Positions 22,501 to 30,268 of a stretch of 39,772 nucleotides of DNA are shown piece after piece. The position numbers and the translations under genes were made by a program. Location of the stretch: the IMG/VR virus record IMGVR_UViG_3300048836_001225, positions 1 to 39,772 of that record. One strand, given 5' to 3'. The stretch comes from a virus. Positions within the stretch are counted from its first letter, which is position 1. Each line of letters begins with the position of its first letter. Under the pieces are notes generated by a model. That model had not been told where the DNA came from. It saw nothing but the letters and a program-made list of their open reading frames with translations, and ran no database searches.

Positions 22501-23038
22501 CGTCGGTATAGCTGTCGGAGTACGACTGCTCCAGCGCAAGCGGCATGATCCCCTTTACCTTGCGCGCCTGATCTTCGGTCGTGTATTCGTACTTCCATGT
22601 TTTCTTGAAAGCGTCGGTGATGTAGCTCTTTGCTTGGTCATCAAAATTATACGACGTGCCATCTCCGTACCACTCCGTATAATCGTTCATGTATTTTGCG
22701 AGATATTTTAGCGGAGGAAGACCGTCTTGTGCAAGCGTATTATTAACGCCGCCAGACGAATAAGCCCTCTCAATCAGAGAGGGAAGCTGCCCGGCAGAAC
22801 GGCGCGATACGTCGGCTAAATTGTCCTTATAAAGCGACGAAATATCGGACTGGAATCTTTTTCTGATCCAGTCCGCTTGTCCTTGGCTAATGTCTATATT
22901 TTGACCATTGACGGAGTATCTGTATAGCGGAGTGTTGTACGGGTCTTTCGTGGAAGAAAGACCCGTAACCATAAGGCTGCTAGATTTTTTGTTCTGCTGC
23001 GGAGGCGTAATCCCCGTAATCATGAGAGAATTGCTCAT
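16535..23038 (-). CDS. Giant internal virion (ejection-type) protein with LPD38-like region
   Basis: This protein has 2167 residues from ATG 23038 (an in-frame GTG at 23044 is less likely, since AGAGGTG lies just before the ATG). The N-terminus repeats NSLMITGITP and SSLMVTGLSS. Hydrophobic segments near 740-770 and 800-920 alternate with long coiled stretches (about 1050-1200). The region from about 1690 (GYNPSFGVRNLVRDAGTYIV; GYTENMWRFAEYIEGIRQFG; LLIRYLFDNDDNPHYENLTE) resembles the LPD38 domain of large polyvalent proteins. Such proteins are carried in the head and ejected with DNA by podoviruses. No lytic transglycosylase or protease motif is evident. It is the last gene of the late operon. 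Confidence 0.75.
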   Translation of the reverse strand: MSNSLMITGITPPQQNKKSSSLMVTGLSSTKDPYNTPLYRYSVNGQNIDISQGQADWIRKRFQSDISSLYKDNLADVSRRSAGQLPSLIERAYSSGGVNNTLAQDGLPPLKYLAKYMNDYTEWYGDGTSYNFDDQAKSYITDAFKKTWKYEYTTEDQARKVKGIMPLALEQSYSDSYTDEQLKNQGLPPTDKLSDFTTPYEERIATQNRIQDFYIAVGTEVFSMKTNRGIENSSAKYDSPVMDSKSGVGFGSDPIAKPKDQTPISEQVGTDAWENAFYNLLEQPEWADVAALMKTSSAKTADELDPKNYSSNEAYREARIKAINSENKAAGSNDITVTYDDFLNQYNTKLERQFRSLKIVDNATSAAKGAPTTLGEYADAMEAQRTADAYAGIVDKATAKAYVDSALSGNADPIAIMQGMYDGGVDFKHVTQAKNYLMDMNSGAENKTQRDAIKAAFGTINADHQKKDATTPKSFLENALAIRYGGKERGESAASDIVTQATAASERWKEHRKNAEWFQQNIVDAYKKDAFSTVSKDSATKAYKSYIKYDGKNVDPDSLNAAKTALADMGLTNYEISVIEDEQGLTSDGEMSNEEWLADILGKSYMDPTTLNFKKPVGDAEAQDMKDLIGIARKRITSEDIMSNYQLDQAIRTAGYANLLDPTESARNYYVEVEALKSGATPEQAAATWDSWTPEFQSEYTDWFSGSYMSNPDVAKSIDEVIAYQGIGGIASKFTAGMLSGAVGLADMAVSVVDGRSDTWDFTKEVQEFTNNLSNYGRTNQSLATQGISAATDIGAEIAKMYALNAAGSAVSGAFGTTKAGTVVASAANNAALSKGVSTLAKAGLFTVQSSPFILNSVGQYYNEATQGGATMGDARTYALVMGALEGFTESWQTDAIWGKVLGKNMSAAIAKSSGKTLASGMLTKAKWINLAASFLGEATEEGAGYVGSWALSSAQGWNSDAFSLKEMGNQALMGGIVGILGGALSLPSMNEARITAEYMSKTGNYNTEYQDILVSATFANSMPESFKEQAIAQGYKAILPIAEYKSAVENVNQSREQLINGEKQHAQDMDAMQQAFEKRVKPSEKAERMLDLLRMDGVDPASEEFSRARESLLKYGTVEEATTKHNAAVQKATDSYAAVKQQQQRAIEKSMEKVRAHHAVLADLFADDIAYMAEKTAADTADNQNYKQFAYAMQRIDELTQQGITSGAEYEAAVEALGQSQQLRDRIFDLRTKTENRGVTTAEKMRAARAGNAEEFVKKNKPANSLSKVIAATEADVKQGASETETTAKNAPETAPAAQTSAETTATNQEPSPETLYAVDQNAKESVNAIRQIARTAQKYIVSGTAGIDRFARTVQKKIAVGAVTSEDLAQGVRSAPGVSQYILNDRLADVNGTTIGDSFASLFKDIPDELWGEYQLYTLARHNESRMTLEERGFGDNKPVLASDTLDPDGKPIPMSASESAALAEQIEAAHPEFAQTFENQKRWWADFMKSWAVDGGLMSEYLYDELAAKYPDYVPTHRVDVKNVGSRPVVTSSEIQSPSIIREAKGSVKDVQDIRTSLADLVQRYVAMERYNELVQNMYNFAETHVRETSEYAAIITEPGGKPTDVDFHSFDELAIQSATEVKDGQYIVRGWRDGERIAMSVNQDIYDGFNSLLNPADVSMTSKAVNGVTKFLRKITKPIKNLLTGYNPSFGVRNLVRDAGTYIVNTEANAVDTFANVARAVEERAKNSDLWKSYQAMGGKSSGFISSQQIGRVDATIRGKFKQAMSKAGQVAGAVGGYTENMWRFAEYIEGIRQFGDTPEGRRKATQMAADVTVNFSRSAPATKAIDSACIYFNANVQGLDKFARRIADKPIKTVARGMTLATLGLLIRYLFDNDDNPHYENLTEYTKDNNYLIPNVLGKRDANGYPTTFIKLPKDRQMGVLLVSTVERFARWADGEDAESAFADLGENIIGSFKVDPEPFWAAVRSISTNKNFFNGDIVPMYMQDEAAPDQKNAQTSVISEAISERLYDMGIEVSPMMLDYLIEQYGGSFYGQVLTSATAEDSGGLGRTVGNVASSMFVADPLYSSGAVSRFYDKMDEAQALSRKAEREREQSGINSFKTADEQGYETLQDYKKDIAALRKQEREILATERDTPARKRKIDDIRQQINDVANEGLTAWERRR

Positions 23039-23053
23039 ACGCACCTCTTTGTT

Positions 23054-23695
23054 TTAATGACTAAGCAAGTACCCGGGCGAATAGATGGGGGTGGACGGCG
23101 CTGCGCTTCTCGGAATGTATGTCCCAGAAATCGGAGACCATACCAAGTCTTCGCCGCCGCCACCGCCGCCGCCGCCGCCGCTTGATCTGGCGCGTTCCTG
23201 CGCTGCCGCAACAAAAGCGCGCTGCCAAGCAAGAGCCTCAACTCGTGCCTGTTCCTGCGCGTTCCACTGGTCTACGGACAGTCTGTTTGCGGCATTTTGC
23301 TGTGAAACAGACAATAGGCGGTTTAGCTGTGCCTGATACGCTTGGTTCGTCTGCTGCGCAAGCGTGGACTGGAACGAAGCTCGAAGGTTCGTGATGTCGC
23401 TCTGCGCTTGCTGCGACGTTCTTCCCTTCACGTCCGTAAGATACGTGCTCTGCGTCATTCCGCGGCTCGCTGCGTCAGCATCGTACTGCGCCCGTTGGGA
23501 TCGTGCTTGCGAAAGCACATTCTTCATGGATTGGGCATAGTACGGTTCAAGATACGCCGCTTCGCTCGCTGAAAGCTGCTCTCGCGTCTGCTGCTCCGTC
23601 GTGATGTCGGCGTAGTTGATCGGAGTTACAGCAAACTCCTGCAAGTATTGCTCATAATACCGATTTGTAGTTTCGTCTGGTAATGTTGCGGCCAT
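23054..23695 (-). CDS. Small internal virion protein with coiled coil and poly-Gly
   Basis: This 213-residue protein is Gln/Ala-rich and helical over residues 30-165 (YYAQSMKNVLSQARSQRAQY; QAQSDITNLRASFQSTLAQQ). A run of nine glycines leads to a short Pro/Tyr-rich tail. GGAGGG precedes the start. Its place just before the giant protein and its composition suit a second ejection protein. The poly-Gly DNA (23153-23179) is eight GGC-type codons with one GGT, and could slip. Confidence 0.6.
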   Translation of the reverse strand: MAATLPDETTNRYYEQYLQEFAVTPINYADITTEQQTREQLSASEAAYLEPYYAQSMKNVLSQARSQRAQYDADAASRGMTQSTYLTDVKGRTSQQAQSDITNLRASFQSTLAQQTNQAYQAQLNRLLSVSQQNAANRLSVDQWNAQEQARVEALAWQRAFVAAAQERARSSGGGGGGGGGEDLVWSPISGTYIPRSAAPSTPIYSPGYLLSH

Positions 23696-23724
23696 GTTTT
23701 CCCTCCTGTTTGCTTGCAGAATTT

Positions 23725-24618
23725 CTATGCGACAATGAGTACATTATCGACTGTCGTAGACGGAACGCCTCCTGTTTTTTGGGTCGCAAATCCGGCTCGC
23801 AGCAATGTCTTTGTCGCATTGTCGTCAGTAATCGAAATAATCATTGATCCGTCAAGATAAACTCCGAACGTGTTGCCGGAGCATACCAACCCAATGCGGT
23901 GAACTTCTGCTGAAACCCACGCAAATGCGTAAGAAGCCATTACTGTATTCGTCGAAGAAATCGTTCTTGTCAGCTCGATATTAGTTCCGTCGTATCGAAC
24001 ACGCATGAAGTTTGCCATGCCGGAGTCAGCTCTTGCGTATAATGAGAAGTTTTCTCCAGTGTACCAGGCAAAATCTGCGAAAGCTCCAATATCAACCTGT
24101 GAAACAGCTATAGTTGCGTTGTTCGTGTACGTTGTGTCGGTTCCCTTCGCCTTTCCAGAAACAACGCTAACGGATGTGGCTGACCATGCGCCTCCAACTT
24201 CCGCTGTTCCAATCGCTCCATTTGATCTGGTGAATGTATCGCTGACAAGTATACCTTCGTCGAGCGGCTTCCCGAATATAAGCGACCATTTTGAATTGAT
24301 TCGAATATACGCAGGAACCTGAACGAGCACTCCGCTCTGCCACTGGTAGACGCTCACGGGGCAGATGTCAACGGTTCCAGAAGAAACCATGTTGAACATG
24401 TTCAGTACGGGCTTACCGTATCTGATAACAACGTCGCCCTGGTTAAGTCCAGCCAATGTCTTATTGGTGAATACAACGCCGCCAATACCTATCTGGACAG
24501 CCGACACAATCGCGATTGTGCCGTTCATAGCGGCAGCAGGAAGGCTAGCAAACGAAGAAACCACTATGCATGCATACCCATACTGGATTCCTTCGCCAAT
24601 AATCAATCCGTATCCCAT
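23725..24618 (-). CDS. Tail fibre/receptor-binding candidate with concanavalin-like C-domain
   Basis: In this 297-residue protein the first 120 residues are beta-rich (GVVFTNKTLAGLNQGDVVIR). The C-terminal half (about 125-297) has the LamG/concanavalin-type pattern: DTFTRSNGAIGTAEVGGAWS, then NFSLYARADSGMANFMRVRY, HRIGLVCSGNTFGVYLDGSM and TKTLLRAGFATQK. Such jelly-roll domains bind carbohydrate, so host recognition is likely. Its start overlaps the stop of the BppU-like gene (TAATG). Confidence 0.6.
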   Translation of the reverse strand: MGYGLIIGEGIQYGYACIVVSSFASLPAAAMNGTIAIVSAVQIGIGGVVFTNKTLAGLNQGDVVIRYGKPVLNMFNMVSSGTVDICPVSVYQWQSGVLVQVPAYIRINSKWSLIFGKPLDEGILVSDTFTRSNGAIGTAEVGGAWSATSVSVVSGKAKGTDTTYTNNATIAVSQVDIGAFADFAWYTGENFSLYARADSGMANFMRVRYDGTNIELTRTISSTNTVMASYAFAWVSAEVHRIGLVCSGNTFGVYLDGSMIISITDDNATKTLLRAGFATQKTGGVPSTTVDNVLIVA

Positions 24619-25754
24619 TATCCCACCGCCTTAAACAGATTGACGCTCAACAGAATAAACGCGGCAAGCGGAGCTGATTTTGCGTAGATATAAACCCCGC
24701 CGTCGTAAGTGATTACGTTCGGGCATACAACCGTCCCGCAATCGTTCTTATCTGTCGATGGAATAATAAGTGCCGTCATAGTCGAAAGAGCGCCAGATAG
24801 TGCTAATGATTTTCTGTAAGCGTATCCCTTGTTGAATATTTTCGTTTCTTCTCCTGCAGCGGCGGTATACGTCGACCATCCAGACGTTGATACCGTCTGA
24901 TCAGCAAACGTAAGCCGCTCTTTTTCGGCGCCAATAGACGCAGGGGAAACCGCGTCCGCCGAACCCGATGCATGCCTCGAAGCATGAGTTGCCGCCGCAT
25001 AATCCGTGTTTGCAACGGCCGCACTGACGTTCCCTGCACCATCAAGCTTTGCAAGACCCGTAACCGAACTAAAGAATAGCGCTCTGATCTTCGCAACGAT
25101 ATTCGCCCAGGTGCTCTTGCGGTGATCCGAAGCCGAAGCGTCGTAAAACGGTACGGCATCAGTGTCGGAAAGCGTGGTTTCTGCGGTCAGATTTTGCGTT
25201 GCATCCTGAAAATCAGTCCCTACAATAGGCTTGTGCTGAATGTATGACACTTTCAGAATGTCGGTTTCCGTCCAATCTGCTTGGTCGCGGTCTAAAACGC
25301 TGTTACATGCGTTGATAAGTGAAACGAGGATGGAGTATTGCTCAACCGATTCTACGGTTTCTGCGTTCAACAGCGACAGTTCAGCTTTGAAGCTGAACCT
25401 TGCGCTTGAAACCAGCGTTTCGTATGCTTCTCCGCTATAAATCTTCGCCTGTGCGACAGTGATGCCGTTCGGCGCGAATGAATCCGAATGCAACCGAACC
25501 GTCACTTCGTTGTGTTCGTCGCCGCCAATGGTGATCCCGCCAGTTGGCGAGCTGCTATCCTGCCAAACCGTTTTCCCGCTGTGCGCAAACACGATCTGGA
25601 CGAGGCAGTTCGTAAGATCGACAGGATTTCCGTCTTTTACGATTTTCAGCAAAAGAACGTTTCCGTTGTCACCCTCAACAAGCTTGATCGGATCGTTGAT
25701 AAGCGGCTCTTTCAGGTCGATATTAGCGGTAAAATCCTTTACGATTTCGCTCAT
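24618..25754 (-). CDS. BppU-like tail adaptor protein
   Basis: In this 378-residue protein the first 150 residues match the BppU N-terminal domain pattern: KLVEGDNGNVLLLKIVKDGN, PVDLTNCLVQIVFAHSGK, and VAQAKIYSGEAYETLVSSAR followed by a paired-strand FSFKAELS. In siphoviruses this domain fixes receptor-binding proteins to the baseplate. The middle has a fibre-like linker (LDGAGNVSAAVANTDYAAAT) and the C-terminus is beta-rich. Here it probably connects the fibre at 23725-24618 to a short tail. Confidence 0.7.
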   Translation of the reverse strand: MSEIVKDFTANIDLKEPLINDPIKLVEGDNGNVLLLKIVKDGNPVDLTNCLVQIVFAHSGKTVWQDSSSPTGGITIGGDEHNEVTVRLHSDSFAPNGITVAQAKIYSGEAYETLVSSARFSFKAELSLLNAETVESVEQYSILVSLINACNSVLDRDQADWTETDILKVSYIQHKPIVGTDFQDATQNLTAETTLSDTDAVPFYDASASDHRKSTWANIVAKIRALFFSSVTGLAKLDGAGNVSAAVANTDYAAATHASRHASGSADAVSPASIGAEKERLTFADQTVSTSGWSTYTAAAGEETKIFNKGYAYRKSLALSGALSTMTALIIPSTDKNDCGTVVCPNVITYDGGVYIYAKSAPLAAFILLSVNLFKAVG

Positions 25755-25764
25755 GTCTCAATCC

Positions 25765-26289
25765 TCACTTCCCGAAAGCGTGAATCGACAGCTTGACCGT
25801 CACGCTTGAGCTTTCCATAGTCAAAACCCTAAATGTGATCGTAGTTTCAGTAACGCTCAAGACCGAAACGAAAACGACGCTTGCGGAACAGATCGGCGTT
25901 ACCGAAATCTCCGAAACCGACGCTAAAAGGCTTGTAGGGAACGATACGGTAGTTTCAGCCCCGTACAACGCCCCGTATGCCGTCGAGCAATTCACGACGG
26001 TATCAAGCGTTGTGGCAAACGCCTCAATCGTGCCATCGTTCCACTTGCGCCACGTCCACGTTCCATCTTCGCCAGTGTCAGAAATGAACACATCCGGCAA
26101 ATTCAACTGCTCGATCACCTGATCAACGAGCGTTTCAGCGTTCGCTTCAAGCTGGTTTACTGCCGCGAGAATCTTTCTAAAATTACCGTTGATACGGTTG
26201 TTGTTCGTTTCCTCGGACTGAATCGCGTAGAAATCGTCCGGCTTTGCGATACGTGGGAGGTAGATTTGTTCAAGTGCTTTTAGGCTCAT
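25765..26289 (-). CDS. Tail tip/receptor-binding type protein
   Basis: In this 174-residue protein an N-terminal helical anchor (MSLKALEQIYLPRIAKPDDF; RKILAAVNQLEANAETLVDQ) leads to a beta domain with TWTWRKWNDGTIEAFATTLD and FPTSLLASVSEISVTPICSA. The WRKWxxGT...FP...F...P module is common at the tips of phage fibres. It overlaps the next upstream gene by four bases (ATGA). It is part of the fibre cluster. Confidence 0.6.
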   Translation of the reverse strand: MSLKALEQIYLPRIAKPDDFYAIQSEETNNNRINGNFRKILAAVNQLEANAETLVDQVIEQLNLPDVFISDTGEDGTWTWRKWNDGTIEAFATTLDTVVNCSTAYGALYGAETTVSFPTSLLASVSEISVTPICSASVVFVSVLSVTETTITFRVLTMESSSVTVKLSIHAFGK

Positions 26290-27941
26290 AGCAATTTCCC
26301 CGCATTCGCTTGGAAGAAGATTGACATTCCGCCTTTGACCTCAAAATAGCTTCCGCGCACGTTCCGCAGCCTGACCCAGAACATGGACGTTTGTTCGGTT
26401 TCAACTCGAACCCGCGTTACGTTATACCGCTCACTCTCAAGCATATTTTGTTCTTGCGTGGTCACGTTCGCACCAAAATGCACGTCAACGAAAATGTTCC
26501 CGCTTCCGCCGCGAAACAAAATATCATTGATCTGCTTCAAAAACGCCTTTGATTGCAAGTCGGTATGCTGGGTTTCCCAGTACGCATTAATGATCGCCCC
26601 ATCGTAGGTGTACCCGCTGTTGAACTCGTAGACGTACCGCGCGTCATTTATGAGGTAGATCGTACCGTCAAACTGCGTGATATCCGCTATCTGGAATCCG
26701 TCTCGGATGGTATATGCCTGACGCGCAATGTCGTAAACAATCAGCGCATCATCGTATGTCGATGCAGAACTCACCTTGCAGGAGAAATACAGCACGTTAT
26801 CCGCGTGAATGCCTTTTGATTGTGTAACGCTGTTGATCGACTGAATGAACGTGTTGATGTATCGTATCCCGGAATCAATCGGGATCACGCCCGTGCCGTC
26901 GTAGAACTTCAAGCCGGATTTCGTGATAAAAAACGGCTTGTTATATTTCACGACCGCAGACGCGTTCGACATGTATTCGGCAAATGATTCCACGCGCTCC
27001 ACGGTAAAATTGCTCGGAGAATCGCCGTATAGCCTGTAAAAACTGTATCTCTTGAAAATCAGTATTTCAGATGCCAGCGCAATAATTCCCGTGATCGCGT
27101 CGCCGGACGAATCACCGACCTCTACGTAACCGCCGGATGCGTCAACTGAACCAGAGACAGCAAGCCAATCTTCGATTGTTCTTCCATCGCCGGGCACAGC
27201 AGACCAATATAGGCGGCTCGTATTGCTTGGATCGCCAGCCGAAAATAAGCGGCCTTTGTACATGTCGATAAAGTTACACGACGCGTCAGAGCCTCCACCA
27301 CGGATGGTAGCGGTATCGCCAACGCTCGGTTCGGTGTCTGGTGCTTCAACCAGCGTCACCGTCGTAGAGGTCGCAGAATCGACTTCAAGCCACACGCCAT
27401 CAATCGTAATGCCATCAAGCGGCGCATGCCTCTGCGCCTCCGCTGTGAGCGTTCCAGACAGCGTGACAGTCAGCGTTCCAGCGTTGTACGAAGAAACCGT
27501 TCCGCTGTACGAGTTTGCGCCCGTGCCAAACGCAGCTGCGACTTTGGTCGATGTGTTGATCTTGACCATTTGCGCCGCGCCCGTGCCGATGATGATATGA
27601 TCGGTCGTTCCGATCAGCGTTTGCAGATAGTCAATCTGCGTAGCCGTCAGCGCAGGACTGAACGTGTGAACGCTTACCCATTCCGCTCCGTTGAAGTAGT
27701 ATACGTTCGACGCAGTGACCACGTAGTCAGTCCGCGTCGTTCCACGTGCAATGATATGCCGCAAAATGCGGTCAGTGCCCGGAACGGCAACGGCTATATG
27801 CTTCACATACCCTTTTGCAACAGCAAGGTTTCCGTCGAACGTCACCATGTTCCGGCAATCCGCAGCGGAGCCGGTAGGCAGTAGCGAACCGTCTTTGTGC
27901 TGCTGAATTCCCAAGAACTCCGTGATTTTGTATTCGTCCAT
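26286..27941 (-). CDS. Tail tube/head-tail stabilisation protein
   Basis: The protein has 551 residues from ATG 27941, chosen because GAGG precedes it and it starts 13 bases after the stop of the adaptor gene. The N-terminus MDEYKITEFLGIQQHKDGSL and ADCRNMVTFDGNLAVAKGYV, followed by beta-propeller-like repeats (YKGRLFSAGDPSNTSRLYWS; GIIALASEILIFKRYSFYRL), resembles podoviral tail-tube or gp10-type stabilisation proteins. A long internal beta section is Thr-rich. It likely extends the short tail below the adaptor ring. Confidence 0.65.
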   Translation of the reverse strand: MDEYKITEFLGIQQHKDGSLLPTGSAADCRNMVTFDGNLAVAKGYVKHIAVAVPGTDRILRHIIARGTTRTDYVVTASNVYYFNGAEWVSVHTFSPALTATQIDYLQTLIGTTDHIIIGTGAAQMVKINTSTKVAAAFGTGANSYSGTVSSYNAGTLTVTLSGTLTAEAQRHAPLDGITIDGVWLEVDSATSTTVTLVEAPDTEPSVGDTATIRGGGSDASCNFIDMYKGRLFSAGDPSNTSRLYWSAVPGDGRTIEDWLAVSGSVDASGGYVEVGDSSGDAITGIIALASEILIFKRYSFYRLYGDSPSNFTVERVESFAEYMSNASAVVKYNKPFFITKSGLKFYDGTGVIPIDSGIRYINTFIQSINSVTQSKGIHADNVLYFSCKVSSASTYDDALIVYDIARQAYTIRDGFQIADITQFDGTIYLINDARYVYEFNSGYTYDGAIINAYWETQHTDLQSKAFLKQINDILFRGGSGNIFVDVHFGANVTTQEQNMLESERYNVTRVRVETEQTSMFWVRLRNVRGSYFEVKGGMSIFFQANAGKLL

Positions 27942-27954
27942 GATGAACCTCGCG

Positions 27955-28503
27955 TTACATGTAGTTTTTGAGTTTTCTCGCAGATTCCGCGCCAAACGTA
28001 GCGGGTCGCACCTTTGACAGTTCTCGATTGAACATCTGGAAATTCGAAGAAGCTGCCGCCATAGACACATCTTCTCCGTTTGAAAGCTCGCACCCGGCAA
28101 CCCAATACACAATCATCCCGTGATAGCGTTCTGGAATGTCAGGCACATCTTGCGAATTTTTAATAGCGTCTGGAACAAACCGATATACAACCTTGACGCT
28201 GGATTCTTCGGTCGTTACAACGATCTTCCCCGTTTCTTCATCGTCTGGAACGTCAAATTCAAGCGTGTTTCCTTCTGAATCAAGTATTCTGACGATGGCA
28301 AACAGATCGTTTGAGAGTGCAGAAACGTTGAATGACGCGTTCGAAAGAGCTACGGTTTCCGCTTTGACCGCCTGATATTTCTCGGCAATGCTGCGAATCG
28401 CGTCATTCGCGTATAACGCAAATAGTTCTTCATACTTGCCCGTGTTGCCGGACGTTCTGTTGAGTCTCGATAGCGCCAGCGATGTGATTTCCGTGAGCGT
28501 CAT
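27955..28503 (-). CDS. Head-tail adaptor (gp6/tail tubular A-like)
   Basis: In this 182-residue protein the start TLTEITSLALSRLNRTSGNT followed by ELFALYANDAIRSIAEKYQA is the helical pattern of podoviral adaptor proteins that sit under the portal. A beta middle (VALSNASFNVSALSNDLFAI) and a helical end (YHGMIVYWVAGCELSNGEDV) complete it. It lies between the capsid genes and the tail tube gene, as expected. Confidence 0.65.
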   Translation of the reverse strand: MTLTEITSLALSRLNRTSGNTGKYEELFALYANDAIRSIAEKYQAVKAETVALSNASFNVSALSNDLFAIVRILDSEGNTLEFDVPDDEETGKIVVTTEESSVKVVYRFVPDAIKNSQDVPDIPERYHGMIVYWVAGCELSNGEDVSMAAASSNFQMFNRELSKVRPATFGAESARKLKNYM

Positions 28504-28518
28504 TCAATTCCACCCCTC

Positions 28519-28989
28519 TTACAGATACGCGGTGAGATCAACGCCGCCGTCCTTGCTGTACCGTTCTGCGCGCTTGTCGGACAGGACTTGCAGCTTCATG
28601 GACTTCATGACGGCGTTTGCGAGGAATCGCGGAAGTTCGCGAACTTCTCCGGCGGCGAGCTTGACTTCATATCCGTTGTACGTCCGCTGAAATACCGTGA
28701 TTTCGCCGCGGGGGTCGGGCGGTACCTGGATGGTGACAAGATCATCGTCCTGCATCGCCTTTTTGATGTTCGCCTCCGCTTTTCTTCCCTCAATCGCCGC
28801 AATGCGTTCAAGCTCTTGCATCGTCGCCGGAACAGGCGCAGGTGCCGGAGCTGTATACTGTTGTGCTTCCGGATTAATCGCGGAAGCAGGGGCAGCTTTC
28901 GGTTTCTGTGTGGCGGTTTTCTTCGCCGCTGTGCTGGTGGTTTTTTTCGCGCCAGTCGATGCCTTTTTGGTTGTGGAGCTGGTAGCCAT
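28519..28989 (-). CDS. Small Lys/Ala/Pro-rich head-associated protein
   Basis: In this 156-residue protein the first 65 residues are low-complexity Thr/Lys/Ala then Pro/Ala (histone-tail-like: KKASTGAKKTTSTAAKKTAT). The remainder is compact (LVTIQVPPDPRGEITVFQRT; YEVKLAAGEVRELPRFLANA). It follows the capsid gene. A head-decoration or DNA-contacting role is conceivable from composition. The compact part resembles small structural proteins seen at this position, but no family can be named firmly. Confidence 0.55.
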   Translation of the reverse strand: MATSSTTKKASTGAKKTTSTAAKKTATQKPKAAPASAINPEAQQYTAPAPAPVPATMQELERIAAIEGRKAEANIKKAMQDDDLVTIQVPPDPRGEITVFQRTYNGYEVKLAAGEVRELPRFLANAVMKSMKLQVLSDKRAERYSKDGGVDLTAYL

Positions 28990-29011
28990 AATACTTCCTC
29001 CTTGAAAGTAA

Positions 29012-29035
29012 GCGGGGTAGTGCGCACTACCCCGC
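29012..29035. promoter_or_regulatory. Perfect 24-bp palindrome after the capsid gene
   Basis: GCGGGGTAGTGC-GCACTACCCCGC is a perfect 12-bp inverted repeat with no spacer, placed between the capsid stop and the next ribosome binding site. No U-run follows on the minus strand. It may be an mRNA-stabilising or weakly terminating hairpin that raises capsid output relative to downstream genes. Confidence 0.6.
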
Positions 29036-29051
29036 CGTCAGTTGTTGTTTG

Positions 29052-30239
29052 TTACGCGGTCGCACCCGTCTGGATGTCGAGAATCCAAGTGCTGTTGAGC
29101 ACCTTGACCGCGTATGCCAGAATCTTGCCCGCGACAGTCCATTTCTGGCGCAGCGGATCAATAGGCTGGTTGACGTAGGACTTCATCGCGGAACTGTTGT
29201 CGATGTCCACGATTCCGTATGCATCCGAACCGAACATCAGTGCGTGGTGCACGTTCGGTGCAACGCCCGTGGTCGCGTTCGGTGCGCCCGCATCTTCGCT
29301 GTATACGTAGTGGTTCGCCGTGAGCGATGCCGCGGCAGACAGCGTGACGGTCTTGGTCGCCGCGTTGTAGGACGCGATGGTGTATTCCGTTGCTCCTGCA
29401 ACGTTCTCGCCGATTTTGAGTTTGTTTCCTGCCGTGGACAGGTAGGCAACACCCGCTGCGGACGGCGTGGTTTTCAGCACGAACGTGGTTACCGTGTCCG
29501 TGGTCGCGTTAACCTGATTGGCAACGCTCTGTTGGTCTACGAGGGCTTCCGTGGATTCCACGAACGCAACGCCGAAGCAACGCCCGATCTCGCCGTCATA
29601 GGCGCGGGAGGGGTCAGCGTGGGTCGCGATGGCTTGCCAGAAGGTGTCCGTGAACAGATCGTACTTCTGGTCAGGGGAGATAATGCAGATGAAATCCGCA
29701 CCGTTGTTGAATTTGCGTGCTTTGGCTTTGGTCAGCGTGCGTACCGCCTTGCGGATTTCGACGAGCGTCATGATGTCGGTCGCCGCGATGCCGAGCGTCG
29801 AAGTCTTGCCGTTCGCCCACTGGACGGACGCACCGGACACCATCGCATCACGAGCAATCCAGTCGGCACAAGTGCCGAGCTGTTCACCGATCAGCTCAAG
29901 CGACGCCGCCACGTTATCATCCAGCGCGGTCAGGTCGAGAAGGTCAGTGATCGTGGTGTACGCGCCGTACTGCTTGACGGTCGCCGTCACCGTGGTCTGT
30001 GCGAGGCTCTGGCCGTCAGGCGTGACACCTTCGCCAAGTTCGAGGTTCGCGGGGGTCGGGTCAAACGGCGTGAATCTGCGGAAGCTGACCACTTTTCCGC
30101 TGTTGCGCGGGATCGGCTTTTTCTGACCGTACTTCGCGTACACCCATTTGGTTTTCGCAAACTCAAGCAGGGTGCGGTCGTTGAAGGTCTGCATCTGTGC
30201 AGACAGCGTGCCTGTCGTGTTGAGGTTCTCGTTTGCCAT
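29052..30239 (-). CDS. Major capsid protein, N4-gp56 family
   Basis: This 395-residue protein carries the N4-gp56 pattern: FNDRTLLEFAKTKWVYAKYG near the start, a KVVSFRRFTPFDPTPANLEL strand, LGEGVTPDGQSLAQTTVTAT, QYGAYTTITDLLDLTALDD, and ICIISPDQKYDLFTDTFWQA. It forms the icosahedral shell. An inserted Ala/Thr-rich beta section (about 225-310) may be a surface domain. The upstream scaffold and portal genes are in canonical order. Confidence 0.88.
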   Translation of the reverse strand: MANENLNTTGTLSAQMQTFNDRTLLEFAKTKWVYAKYGQKKPIPRNSGKVVSFRRFTPFDPTPANLELGEGVTPDGQSLAQTTVTATVKQYGAYTTITDLLDLTALDDNVAASLELIGEQLGTCADWIARDAMVSGASVQWANGKTSTLGIAATDIMTLVEIRKAVRTLTKAKARKFNNGADFICIISPDQKYDLFTDTFWQAIATHADPSRAYDGEIGRCFGVAFVESTEALVDQQSVANQVNATTDTVTTFVLKTTPSAAGVAYLSTAGNKLKIGENVAGATEYTIASYNAATKTVTLSAAASLTANHYVYSEDAGAPNATTGVAPNVHHALMFGSDAYGIVDIDNSSAMKSYVNQPIDPLRQKWTVAGKILAYAVKVLNSTWILDIQTGATA

Positions 30240-30268
30240 GTTGTTTATCCTCCGTTAAATTTTGAAAT

